Positions 54,253 to 61,822 of a DNA stretch of 64,000 nt are shown piece by piece; positions within the stretch are counted from its first letter, which is position 1, and every line of letters begins with the position of its first letter. The translations under genes and the position numbers were made by a program. The notes under the pieces are model-generated. The model did not search any database, was not told where the DNA came from, and saw only the letters and a program-made list of their open reading frames with translations. The stretch is taken from assembly GCA_027308685.1 (NCBI GenBank), contig DAIDEE010000016.1, positions 1 to 64,000 of the forward strand, in the 5' to 3' direction. This DNA comes from Acidocella sp. GTDB lineage: Bacteria; Pseudomonadota; Alphaproteobacteria; Acetobacterales; Acetobacteraceae.

Positions 54253-55269
54253 TTATACGCCCTCCACCAAAACGTCAGTCCAAATTTCCGCCTCGTCCGG
54301 CTCCGGCGAGGTCTGGGCAAAATCTGCCGCCTCCTGCACGCGGGCCTTGATGTCGTCATCGAGTTTCTTCAAATCAGCCTCGCTCACGCCCTGGTCTTCC
54401 AGCATCTTCTTCGCCGCATCCAAGCAGTCATGCTCGGCACGCATCCGCTGCACTTCCTCGCGGGTGCGGTACTTGGCGGGGTCGGACATCGAGTGGCCGC
54501 GGTAGCGGTAGGTTTTCATTTCCAGCAAAAACGGCCCATGGCCGGCGCGGCAATGCGCTACGGCAATCTCGCCGGCGGCCTTCACCGCCATCACATCCAT
54601 GCCATCCACCGACAGGCTGGCCATGCCCCACGGCGAACCATTCAGGGACAAATCGCGCGAGGCAGTGGCGCGTTCAACGCTGGTGCCCATCGAATAACGA
54701 TTGTTCTCGATGATGAAAATCACCGGCAACTTCATCAGGTTGGCCAGGTTGAAGCTCTCATACACCTGGCCCTGGTTGGCAGCACCGTCGCCGAAATAGG
54801 TCAGCGAAACCCGGTCGTTGCCGCGATACCAGTTGGAAAACCCAAGCCCGGTGCCCAGCGAGACCTGCGCCCCTACAATGCCATGGCCGCCAAAGAAATT
54901 TTTCTCGCGGCTGAACATATGCATGGAACCGCCTTTGCCATGCGAATACCCGCCCGAGCGCCCGGTAAGCTCAGCCATCACGCCTTTAGGGTCCATTCCG
55001 CACGCCAGCATGTGCCCATGGTCGCGGTACGAGGTAATCACCTCATCACCATCGCTGGTGGCGTGCTTCATGCCGACCACCACGGCTTCCTGGCCGATAT
55101 ACAAATGGCAGAACCCGGCGATCAAACCCATGCCGTACAACTGCCCGGCCTTCTCCTCAAAACGCCGGATCAGCAGCATCGTGCTGTAGGCGTCGAGAAG
55201 TTCGTCCTTCCCCATCGCGGGTTCTGGCTTTCTGGTCCTTTTGGTGGATTTATCCTGGGTCACAGCCAT
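54253..55269 (-). CDS. pdhA: Pyruvate dehydrogenase E1 alpha
   Basis: The thiamine diphosphate-dependent pyruvate decarboxylase subunit, 338 residues. Thiamine diphosphate motif: [20 protein letters not shown] ... IFIIENN (in parts). Other landmarks are [32 protein letters not shown] and GGSMHMFS. The phosphorylation-loop-like region [19 protein letters not shown] is also typical (in part). The ATG at 55269 has AGGAAG eight bases upstream. First gene of the operon pdhA-pdhB-pdhC-GNAT-lpd-lipA-COQ10-like. The 232 bp upstream hold no recognised feature. Confidence 0.96.
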   Translation of the reverse strand: MAVTQDKSTKRTRKPEPAMGKDELLDAYSTMLLIRRFEEKAGQLYGMGLIAGFCHLYIGQEAVVVGMKHATSDGDEVITSYRDHGHMLACGMDPKGVMAELTGRSGGYSHGKGGSMHMFSREKNFFGGHGIVGAQVSLGTGLGFSNWYRGNDRVSLTYFGDGAANQGQVYESFNLANLMKLPVIFIIENNRYSMGTSVERATASRDLSLNGSPWGMASLSVDGMDVMAVKAAGEIAVAHCRAGHGPFLLEMKTYRYRGHSMSDPAKYRTREEVQRMRAEHDCLDAAKKMLEDQGVSEADLKKLDDDIKARVQEAADFAQTSPEPDEAEIWTDVLVEGV

Positions 55270-55501
55270 GCGGTATCTTCCTCTCGGTGAAGTTTTCTGG
55301 CCTTTGCTAGACGGTCTTGCGGCTCATCTGCAAGCATGACGTTTAAGAAAACCCACATGTCGCACTGCAACAAAATGAATTAACCATAAATCAGTTAATT
55401 TAGTTTTGTGCCGCCGATTACATTTTACGCCGCGCAACAATATGTCGCGGACAGCGCACCCACCGTAACCAACCTACTCCGGTGCTTTGAAATTCGCCCG
55501 T

Positions 55502-55834
55502 TTATTTTTGTATGACAGGTGGTGTCATCGCCGGTAGTTGCACAACGATATCGGCCGGCGACGCCAAATATAGTTCCTGGCGTGCCTGCTCTTCGAGTTC
55601 ATCACGCACAATCGATTTATCACTGAGGTCGGCGACCTGGGTTTCCCATTGGGTGAGCGACGCATCGGTCGATTGATACGACGCATTGGCCTTTTCAAGC
55701 GCCGCTTGCTCAACCGCCTGCGCCTCTAACCCACGGGAGCCATGCAAGGCATTCCAACCAAAATACCAGGTAATCGCCAGAAAGATGGCGGGCGGTAGCA
55801 GTGCCTGTAACCGCAATTTAAGAGTTCTCAGCAA
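55502..55834 (-). CDS. ftsB: Septum formation initiator family protein (FtsB/DivIC-like)
   Basis: A 110-residue bitopic divisome protein linking FtsL and FtsQ. One membrane segment (residues about 12-30) is followed by a coiled coil (EQAALEKANASYQ ... VADLSDKSIVRDELEEQARQELYLASPADIVV, in parts), the typical DivIC pattern. It starts with TTG at 55834, with AAGGA six bases upstream; a stop lies just above, so no longer form exists. It lies upstream of the pdh operon in the same direction. Confidence 0.8.
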   Translation of the reverse strand: MLRTLKLRLQALLPPAIFLAITWYFGWNALHGSRGLEAQAVEQAALEKANASYQSTDASLTQWETQVADLSDKSIVRDELEEQARQELYLASPADIVVQLPAMTPPVIQK

Positions 55835-55997
55835 AATACGTCCTTAACCCCAGGCGGAAAACACCAATCGGCGCTGAGTCTGTAGCAACCGGCACGGGTT
55901 TCGCAAGCAATTTGCAGGGTTATCATCATGATTTTAATGAATTGTTATCAAAAATGACCGCACGCGGCCGTTTTACCTTTTTATTCATTCCCCACTA

Positions 55998-56014
55998 GCC
56001 GCGCGAATCGCGGC
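55998..56014 (-). terminator. Weak GC hairpin downstream of hemF
   Basis: A 6-bp stem GCCGCG/CGCGGC with a five-base loop, about 70 bp beyond the hemF stop on the minus strand, without a T-run. Nothing else was recognised in 55835-56081. Confidence 0.3.
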
Positions 56015-56081
56015 GGACCATACGCCGACGCGTCGCGACGCGCTGCCGGTCATTGCCCTGGGCTTGAAGGACGCTCAACCA

Positions 56082-56945
56082 CTAGGGCCATTTTACCTCT
56101 GGCGGCAGCGACATCAGGATCGCCTCAGTGTTCCCGCCCGTTTTAAGGCCAAACGTGGTGCCGCGGTCATATAACAGGTTGAATTCGACATAGCGGCCAC
56201 GGCGGATCAATTGCGCCTCGCGCTCCTCGGGGGACCAGACTTCTGCCATCCGGCGCCGCACGATGGCCGGATAAGCCGCCAAAAACGCCTCCCCTACATC
56301 ACGAGTGAATTTGAAGTCGGCTTCAACATGGCCGGTGTCCAGGTAATCATAAAAAATACCGCCCGCACCGCGTGGTTCGTTGCGATGCGGCAGAAAAAAA
56401 TATTCGTCGCACCATTTTTTGAATTTTTCATAGTAAGTTGGGTCGTTTTTGTCGCAGGCCGCTTGATACGCCGCATGAAAAAACGCTGCATCCTCAGCCG
56501 CTTGCGGGGTGCCCGGTTGCAGCGGGGTTAAATCCCCCCCACCGCCAAACCAGCCTTTGCCAGTCACGATCATCCTGGTGTTCATATGAACGGCCGGCAC
56601 TCTGGGGCTGCGCATATGGGCAACCAGGCTGATCCCCGCGGCCCAGAACTGGCCATTTTCGGTCGCACCGCGCATCTGTTTGGCAAAGTCCGGCGAAAAC
56701 TTGCCGGCCACGGTGGATATATTTACGCCCACCTTCTCAAACACCTGACCACGCATCACGCTCATCAGCCCACCGCCGCCTTCCGGGCGCTCCCAAGGGG
56801 TGCGAACGAACCTGCCGGGGTTTGGCCCAGCGTCGTCCTCGATAGCTTCAAAAGCCCCACATATCCGATCACGCAGTTCGGCAAACCAGGCTGAGGCGGC
56901 AGGTTTCAGGAGTTCATGGGGAGGGGGTTCAGTTATTTCTTTCAT
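56082..56945 (-). CDS. hemF: Oxygen-dependent coproporphyrinogen III oxidase
   Basis: Converts coproporphyrinogen III to protoporphyrinogen IX in haem synthesis using oxygen. 287 residues from the ATG at 56945 (MKEITEPPP). Family signatures are [39 protein letters not shown] and [27 protein letters not shown] (in parts). The C-terminal [30 protein letters not shown] is also present (in parts). A much longer open frame upstream crosses the divergent petA promoter region and is not family-like. Aerobic haem supply beside the cytochrome genes is sensible. Confidence 0.95.
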   Translation of the reverse strand: MKEITEPPPHELLKPAASAWFAELRDRICGAFEAIEDDAGPNPGRFVRTPWERPEGGGGLMSVMRGQVFEKVGVNISTVAGKFSPDFAKQMRGATENGQFWAAGISLVAHMRSPRVPAVHMNTRMIVTGKGWFGGGGDLTPLQPGTPQAAEDAAFFHAAYQAACDKNDPTYYEKFKKWCDEYFFLPHRNEPRGAGGIFYDYLDTGHVEADFKFTRDVGEAFLAAYPAIVRRRMAEVWSPEEREAQLIRRGRYVEFNLLYDRGTTFGLKTGGNTEAILMSLPPEVKWP

Positions 56946-57076
56946 CCGGTGTTTCTTAACCTCGAAACGCGCCGTCATCCACACTTGAAATTTTCCGGCG
57001 TTCCGGTCATGCGTTATTCGGGTTCGCCTTGGGGCGTATCTGGGGCGCACTTGGGGTCTGCAGGGTAGGAATAAAT

Positions 57077-57637
57077 ATGGCAAATGCGGCGGTACATGCG
57101 GTTGATGACGAGGTGGAAGCCCCGGCAAAGCGCGATTTTTTGAAAATCCTCACCGTTTCGGCTGGTGCCGTGGCATTGGGGGCTACAGCTTGGCCGTTTA
57201 TTAACGCGCTGAACCCCACCGCCGCCGAGCTTGCGGTGTCGAACCCCATTATTGATGTTGGCGCGATTGCACCGAACACCGCAATGCGCATCGTGTGGCT
57301 CGGTCAACCGATTTACATCCGAAAACTCACCCCCCAGCAAATTGCTGACAATGAGTATATTGTGCCCGATACTCTGCCCGACCCCGCCAGCTACACGGAC
57401 CGAGTGAAGCCAGGCTATGAGAGTTTTGTGGTGGTGGTGGGCCTGAATACGGGCATCTCCTGCGAGTTGCTGGGCAACAGCCCGACCGACCCACGCGGCC
57501 CGTTCGATGGCTGGAGCTGCCCGTGCGATGGCAGCGTGTACGACCCGTTGGGGCGTGTGCGCGGTGGCCCGGCCCGCAAAAATCTAGCGATTCCGCGCTT
57601 TACCTTTCTCAGCGATACGCAAATTCAGTTCGGCTAA
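57077..57637 (+). CDS. petA: Rieske subunit homologue of bc1 complex, iron-sulfur ligands lost
   Basis: 186 residues with the architecture of a bc1 Rieske subunit: a Tat-like anchor ([19 protein letters not shown], with KR in place of RR), a hinge, and a C-terminal Rieske domain ending [10 protein letters not shown]. The cluster motifs are degenerate. The first, normally CTHLGC, reads C129-E-L-L-G-N134. The second, normally CPCHGS, reads C148-P-C-D151-G-S153. Both histidine ligands (to Leu131 and Asp151) and one disulfide cysteine (to Asn134) are absent; both ligand cysteines remain. A normal 2Fe-2S Rieske cluster is therefore unlikely. The rest, including [16 protein letters not shown], is well conserved. 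The ATG at 57077 has AGGA seven bases upstream. First gene of petABC; divergent from hemF. Confidence 0.88.
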   Translation: MANAAVHAVDDEVEAPAKRDFLKILTVSAGAVALGATAWPFINALNPTAAELAVSNPIIDVGAIAPNTAMRIVWLGQPIYIRKLTPQQIADNEYIVPDTLPDPASYTDRVKPGYESFVVVVGLNTGISCELLGNSPTDPRGPFDGWSCPCDGSVYDPLGRVRGGPARKNLAIPRFTFLSDTQIQFG

Positions 57638-57652
57638 GCAGGAACCTTGAAC

Positions 57653-58774
57653 ATGTCTGACCAAACCAAACCCTGGCTGGAATCCCGGCTTCCCCTGGCT
57701 GCTTCGTTTCGGGCTCATGTGAGCGAGCGACAGCTTGCCCACAACCGGCCATACCTTGCGGCCCTTGGCACGCTGATTGTCGGGACGCTCATATTCCTGG
57801 CGCTCTCGGGTTTTGTGCTGTCACTTTATTATGTTGCCGTGGAGGGTGACGCCTATAATTCAATCCAGGTAATCATGCGCGGCGTGAATGATGGATGGTT
57901 GATCCGTGGCTTCCATGCCACCGGCACCACAATGCTATTTGGCCTGGTTTATCTGTCTATATTCCGCGCCCTGATAACCGGCGCGTACCGGGTGCCCGGT
58001 GAGCTTGTTTGGATGCTGAAACTGATTTTTCTGCTCATGATCTTGTTAATTGGTTACTTGGGCTATGCCCTTGAGGATGGCGCCGTCAGCTATTGGAGCC
58101 TGCATCAGGTTACTTTGGCCGGCGCTCAGCTCTCGAGCTTTCCAGGCAACATCTCAAACTGGTTCTTCGGCGGGCCGGCTGGTCAGGGTACCCTGGCAAG
58201 ACTGGCTGTCATGCATGGTTTACTCGCGTTCATGGCCTTTGGCGTGCTGGCTTTGCATTACTACGCCAAGCAAGCCATTGCGGTGGCACCCAAACGGACC
58301 GTGAGCCTCCACCCCTACTATACCAGCCACCATTTTGTCGCTGCAGCAGTTTTTGTGCTGTTGTTCGCCGTGTTGGTGTTTTATGCCCCGCATCTGGGTG
58401 AAAACCCTCTGAATGCCGTTGCTGCTAATCCGCTGGTGGTGCCCACTGTTGTAACGCCGCCTTGGTACCTGCTGCCTGTGTCTGCTTTCTCAACGATGTT
58501 CCCGGGCGCCAAAGGCGGTATTATCGGTGTGATCGCTGCCTTTGCCGTGTTGTTTGCAGTTCCTTGGTTGGACCGTTCGCCGAAAGATGCCTCGCCGGGT
58601 TTGTTTTATAAATTCCTCGTGGTTGTTTTGGGACTCGATGTGTTCGCCCTTGGATGCACGACGGCTGACGGCCCTTCGCTGATTAATTCCATCCTGACCA
58701 CCGTTTTCATCGGGTGGTATTTCCTGCACTTTTTGGTGCTCACCCCACTCGCTACTGCGAGGGAGTCAAAATAA
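57653..58774 (+). CDS. petB: Cytochrome b subunit homologue of bc1 complex, Qo and haem-bH motifs altered
   Basis: 373 residues with eight to nine membrane segments, gaplessly alignable to bacterial cytochrome b through helix B (RGFHATGTTMLFGLVYLSIF). Haem-bL ligands are present (His88, His188). The haem-bH pair is broken: His202 is present, but the helix-B ligand is Ser102. The Qo-site PEWY reads PPWY (269-272), losing the proton-accepting Glu, and the PWGQ region reads EDGA (141-144). Conserved segments such as GGPAGQGTLARL, VPWLDRSP and HPYYT remain. The protein is also shorter than typical (about 430). The ATG at 57653 has AGGA upstream. The stop overlaps petC (TAATG). Confidence 0.88.
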   Translation: MSDQTKPWLESRLPLAASFRAHVSERQLAHNRPYLAALGTLIVGTLIFLALSGFVLSLYYVAVEGDAYNSIQVIMRGVNDGWLIRGFHATGTTMLFGLVYLSIFRALITGAYRVPGELVWMLKLIFLLMILLIGYLGYALEDGAVSYWSLHQVTLAGAQLSSFPGNISNWFFGGPAGQGTLARLAVMHGLLAFMAFGVLALHYYAKQAIAVAPKRTVSLHPYYTSHHFVAAAVFVLLFAVLVFYAPHLGENPLNAVAANPLVVPTVVTPPWYLLPVSAFSTMFPGAKGGIIGVIAAFAVLFAVPWLDRSPKDASPGLFYKFLVVVLGLDVFALGCTTADGPSLINSILTTVFIGWYFLHFLVLTPLATARESK

Positions 58775-59499
58775 TGAAATTTGGCATCTCCGCCGCCGCC
58801 TTGCTGGCGGCTACCCTCGCCTTTGGTTCAACCGCACAGGCCGAGGACACCCTCAGCCCGCTGCACTGGCAGTCACAAGGAACCTTCGGCTCCTACGATA
58901 AAGCCGCCGTGCAGCGTGGTTTCCTCGTTTATCAGACCGTTTGCGCCAGTTGCCATTCAGCGAACGCGCTACATTACCGAGACCTGACTGCCCTGGGCTT
59001 GACCACCGCGCAGGTTGCCAGCATCGCCGCCGGCATCAAATTGGCGACTGGGCCAGCCACATTGGATGACCATTTCAAAAACCCCTACCCCAACCCGCAG
59101 GCTGCCGCGGCGGCCTTCAACGGCGCGATTCCCCCTGACCTCTCAAACATCGTTGCCGCCCGGCCAAAGGGCACAGAATATATTTATAATCTGCTGACCG
59201 GATACCAGGCAGCCTCTGCTGACATCACGCTCATGGCAAATCATTATTACAATGCTGCCTACCCGGGTAACCAGATTGCGATGCCGCCGCCCTTGAAGGA
59301 TGATGCGGTCACCTATGCCGATGGCACCAAGGCAACAACCGCGCAGGAAGCCTCAGACGTCGCCGCCTTCCTGACCTGGGCTTCCGACCCAAACCTGGAT
59401 GCCCGCAAGCAAATTGGCCTGCGGGCGGTGATTTTTCTGATTTTCATGACGCTGCTGGCGATTGCGACCAAACGCAAAATATGGCGCGGCGCGGCTTAA
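58774..59499 (+). CDS. petC: Cytochrome c1
   Basis: 241 residues. It has a signal peptide (cleavage near AQAED, about 23) and the haem c site C57-A-S-C60-H61. HWQSQGTFGSYDKAAVQRGFLVYQTVC and IPPDLSNIVAARPKGTEYIYNLLTGY are typical (in parts). The axial Met170 lies in QIAMPPPL, and a C-terminal anchor (AVIFLIFMTLLAIATKRKIW) ends the protein. All haem-binding and anchoring features are intact, in contrast to the two preceding subunits. The ATG shares bases with the petB stop (TAATG). Confidence 0.94.
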   Translation: MKFGISAAALLAATLAFGSTAQAEDTLSPLHWQSQGTFGSYDKAAVQRGFLVYQTVCASCHSANALHYRDLTALGLTTAQVASIAAGIKLATGPATLDDHFKNPYPNPQAAAAAFNGAIPPDLSNIVAARPKGTEYIYNLLTGYQAASADITLMANHYYNAAYPGNQIAMPPPLKDDAVTYADGTKATTAQEASDVAAFLTWASDPNLDARKQIGLRAVIFLIFMTLLAIATKRKIWRGAA

Positions 59500-59505
59500 C
59501 GACAG

Positions 59506-60387
59506 ATGACTGAAAGCATCACACCTGTCATCGGCATCATCGGTGGCTCCGGGCTCTATGATATCGAAGGCCTGACCGACACACATTGGGAAAACATTGA
59601 GTCGCCCTGGGGCGCGCCTTCCGACAAACTGCTGATCGGCCAGTTCCATGGCACCAAGGTAGTGTTTTTACCGCGCCATGGGCGCGGCCACCGGCTCTCA
59701 CCCTCGGAGCTGAATTATCGCGCCAATATCGACGTTTTGAAGCGCGTTGGGGTCACTGACATTTTGTCGCTCTCGGCGGTTGGTTCCCTGAAAGCTGAAT
59801 TGCCGCCTGGGCATTTTGTTATCGTTGATCAATTTATCGACCGCAGCTTCGCGCGGGAAAAGACATTTTTCGGCAGCGGCTGTGTTGCCCATGTCTCGAT
59901 GGCGCACCCGGTTTGCCCGCGGCTTGGAGATGCGCTGGAAGCCTCCGCCCGCGAACTTGGACTGCCAGTGACGCGCGGTGGCACCTACCTGGTGATGGAA
60001 GGACCACAATTCTCGACTCTGGCGGAGAGCAATCTGTACCGCTCCTGGGATTGCTCTGTGATCGGCATGACCAATATGCCAGAAGCTAAACTGGCCCGTG
60101 AAGCCGAGATTTGTTATGCGACTGTCGCCATGGTGACAGACTTCGATTGCTGGCACGAGGACCATGATGCCGTAACCGTGGATGCTGTGGTAAAGGTTTT
60201 GTTGGGTAATGCAGATAAAGCCCGCAACCTGGTTAAAGCCGTGCTCCCTAAAATCGGCGCCGAACGCGGCCTTTGCCCGGCCGGTTGCGACCGCGCCTTG
60301 GAATACGCACTGATTACCGCGCCCGACGCACGTGACCCTATGGCTTTGGCAAAGTTAAGCGCTGTGGCAGGGCGCGTTCTGAGCTGA
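59506..60387 (+). CDS. mtnP: S-methyl-5'-thioadenosine phosphorylase
   Basis: Splits methylthioadenosine to adenine and 5-methylthioribose-1-phosphate for methionine salvage. 293 residues, type-2 purine nucleoside phosphorylase fold. It has IGIIGGSGLYDIEGL at the N-terminus, then LPRHGRGHRLSPSELNYRANI and LSAVGSLKAELPPGHFVIVDQFIDR. The active-site region is YLVMEGPQFSTLAESNLYRSWDCSVIGMTNMPEAKLAREAEICYA (in parts). It starts six bases after petC, so it is co-transcribed with petABC, but it is functionally unrelated. Confidence 0.94.
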   Translation: MTESITPVIGIIGGSGLYDIEGLTDTHWENIESPWGAPSDKLLIGQFHGTKVVFLPRHGRGHRLSPSELNYRANIDVLKRVGVTDILSLSAVGSLKAELPPGHFVIVDQFIDRSFAREKTFFGSGCVAHVSMAHPVCPRLGDALEASARELGLPVTRGGTYLVMEGPQFSTLAESNLYRSWDCSVIGMTNMPEAKLAREAEICYATVAMVTDFDCWHEDHDAVTVDAVVKVLLGNADKARNLVKAVLPKIGAERGLCPAGCDRALEYALITAPDARDPMALAKLSAVAGRVLS

Positions 60388-60576
60388 GGTCAGCGGGCCG
60401 GCTGGCCTGATGGAACCAGAGCCTGGGTAGCTGTTACCTGCTAACTATAAATTATACATTCAGTCAACAACCAAAACTTGTGTCTCTCAGATAAACGCTG
60501 GCTGGTGCATCTCAGCCATGAAATCGCCGTTTTGTAATCCTACATGGAGACTCGGTCCGAAAATTTTGGAGACGAC

Positions 60577-60978
60577 ATGGAAAAGAAAACAGCGGGATTG
60601 TTGGGCGCGTTAGCCGGATTAGCAACAATAGGCTCAGCGCAGGCGGCTACGAACTATGAACCAAACGCGGCAGACGCCCTGCGTGTGTCTTCATATGCTG
60701 AGCTTCTGACGCCCATTCCCAACGCGGTGGCGTTGTTAAAAGCCAGCGATGCTCTGCTTCTCAGGCAAGCTAACGAGCGCAAAGCCGCAGGGGTTCAACT
60801 GGCGCAGGACTATTACAACCAGCAAAATGACCACCATCATCACCATCACCACCATCACCACCAGGAGTACGTGCCGCCACCACCGCCGTATTATCCTCCC
60901 CATCATCACCACCATCATCATCACCAGCAGGGCGCTGTGATTGTGGTTCCAGGTTTAGGTGTCTTCCAGACAAACTGA
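60577..60978 (+). CDS. Exported histidine-rich protein
   Basis: A 133-residue protein with a signal peptide (MEKKTAGLLGALAGLATIGSAQA) and a helical region. The C-terminal half has two His runs: about ten residues (preceded by ND) and eight residues, separated by QEYVPPPPPYYPP. The DNA is a low-complexity CAY repeat at about 60830-60927. Such His runs usually bind Ni, Zn, Cu or Co. A periplasmic metal-buffering or metal-supply role is an inference. No known family. The ATG at 60577 has GGAG six bases upstream; the ATG at 60544 is less likely. Confidence 0.8.
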   Translation: MEKKTAGLLGALAGLATIGSAQAATNYEPNAADALRVSSYAELLTPIPNAVALLKASDALLLRQANERKAAGVQLAQDYYNQQNDHHHHHHHHHHQEYVPPPPPYYPPHHHHHHHHQQGAVIVVPGLGVFQTN

Positions 60979-60991
60979 GCCTTAACTAAAT

Positions 60992-61723
60992 TTAGTCGTC
61001 TTTGAGCCTGTCCTTGGCGCGTGCTGCGCCCAGGATGTGGCGATATGTGCCATCAAATATGGTATTGGTGGATGACCGCCAGGTCGTGTCCTTGGCCAGA
61101 ACATCGCGACTGGCGTGGATCCGGCGGCTTTGCAGTTCACGCTCGGCCGCTTCGGCCTCATCCATCGGCACCAGTTCAAATTGATTATCGGTTGGTACAA
61201 ACGACATCTGCATAAAGGCCTCACCCGGCCGAAAAACATGGCTGCGGCCCTCGGGGGGCGCCTTGAAGACAACAAATGAAATCATCGGCCACCAACTGGT
61301 GCGGATTAAAGCAGGCACCGCAAGCGGCACGTCGTCAGCGGTGCTGGTGTAAAACCGTGGATGTGGTCCGGTCAAAACCGCCATATCATGCGCGACCTTT
61401 AAGTCGACTAGCAATTGATAGGTGTAATAATTTTCTCCAAATGTTCGAAACGGCGGCCACTGAATGCCGGTTTGTGGATTGGGACCAAAATCACCATCGA
61501 AAATTAGCTTACCATCGCGTTTCGAGACACTGAATTCGTTGTCATACGGAAAAAACAATTCAATTCCAGATTGTGCTCCTTCAATAAATGGCAAGCAATG
61601 CCAGGCATGTTCATGCGAACCGTCTTTGCGAGGTTCTTTCTCACCGGCCCAGCCCGGAACCTCAACCTTGATACGGCGTGGCGACAAACGTGGCTCAAAG
61701 AAGCGGTACTTAACGGTTTGCAT
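60992..61723 (-). CDS. Conserved-looking protein of unknown function (243 aa)
   Basis: A soluble, aromatic-rich protein of 243 residues (MQTVKYRFFEPRLSPRRIKVEVPGW in part), with EHAWHCLPFIEGAQSGIELFFPYDNEF, GIQWPPFRTFGENYYTYQ and IRTSWWPMISFVVFK. The middle resembles, by eye only, the DUF6065-type pattern of a PhyH-like fold; this is weak. The C-terminus is charged (RELQSRRIHASRD). No signal peptide or membrane segment. It converges with the His-rich gene, 13 bp apart. Function not assigned. Confidence 0.6.
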   Translation of the reverse strand: MQTVKYRFFEPRLSPRRIKVEVPGWAGEKEPRKDGSHEHAWHCLPFIEGAQSGIELFFPYDNEFSVSKRDGKLIFDGDFGPNPQTGIQWPPFRTFGENYYTYQLLVDLKVAHDMAVLTGPHPRFYTSTADDVPLAVPALIRTSWWPMISFVVFKAPPEGRSHVFRPGEAFMQMSFVPTDNQFELVPMDEAEAAERELQSRRIHASRDVLAKDTTWRSSTNTIFDGTYRHILGAARAKDRLKDD

Positions 61724-61822
61724 AAAAATCCCCAGCGAAAAGCCTTTTACATATTGCGATACGCCGGAGAATTATAAAGCATTTTTTTGACGTGGGGGCT
61801 AACGAGCCAAACGGCAACTCAC

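Noticed and set aside
56082-57128. Longer HemF starting at 57128
   Set aside because: The extension crosses the divergent petA start region and is Pro/Arg-rich without family resemblance.
57077-58774. Sequencing error as the cause of the lost Rieske and cytochrome b ligands
   Set aside because: Several separate substitutions in two genes without any frame disruption, flanked by well-conserved motifs, are not explained by random errors.
60830-60927. Short tandem CAY repeats resembling a repeat array
   Set aside because: They are His codons of the exported His-rich protein, with no spacer structure.
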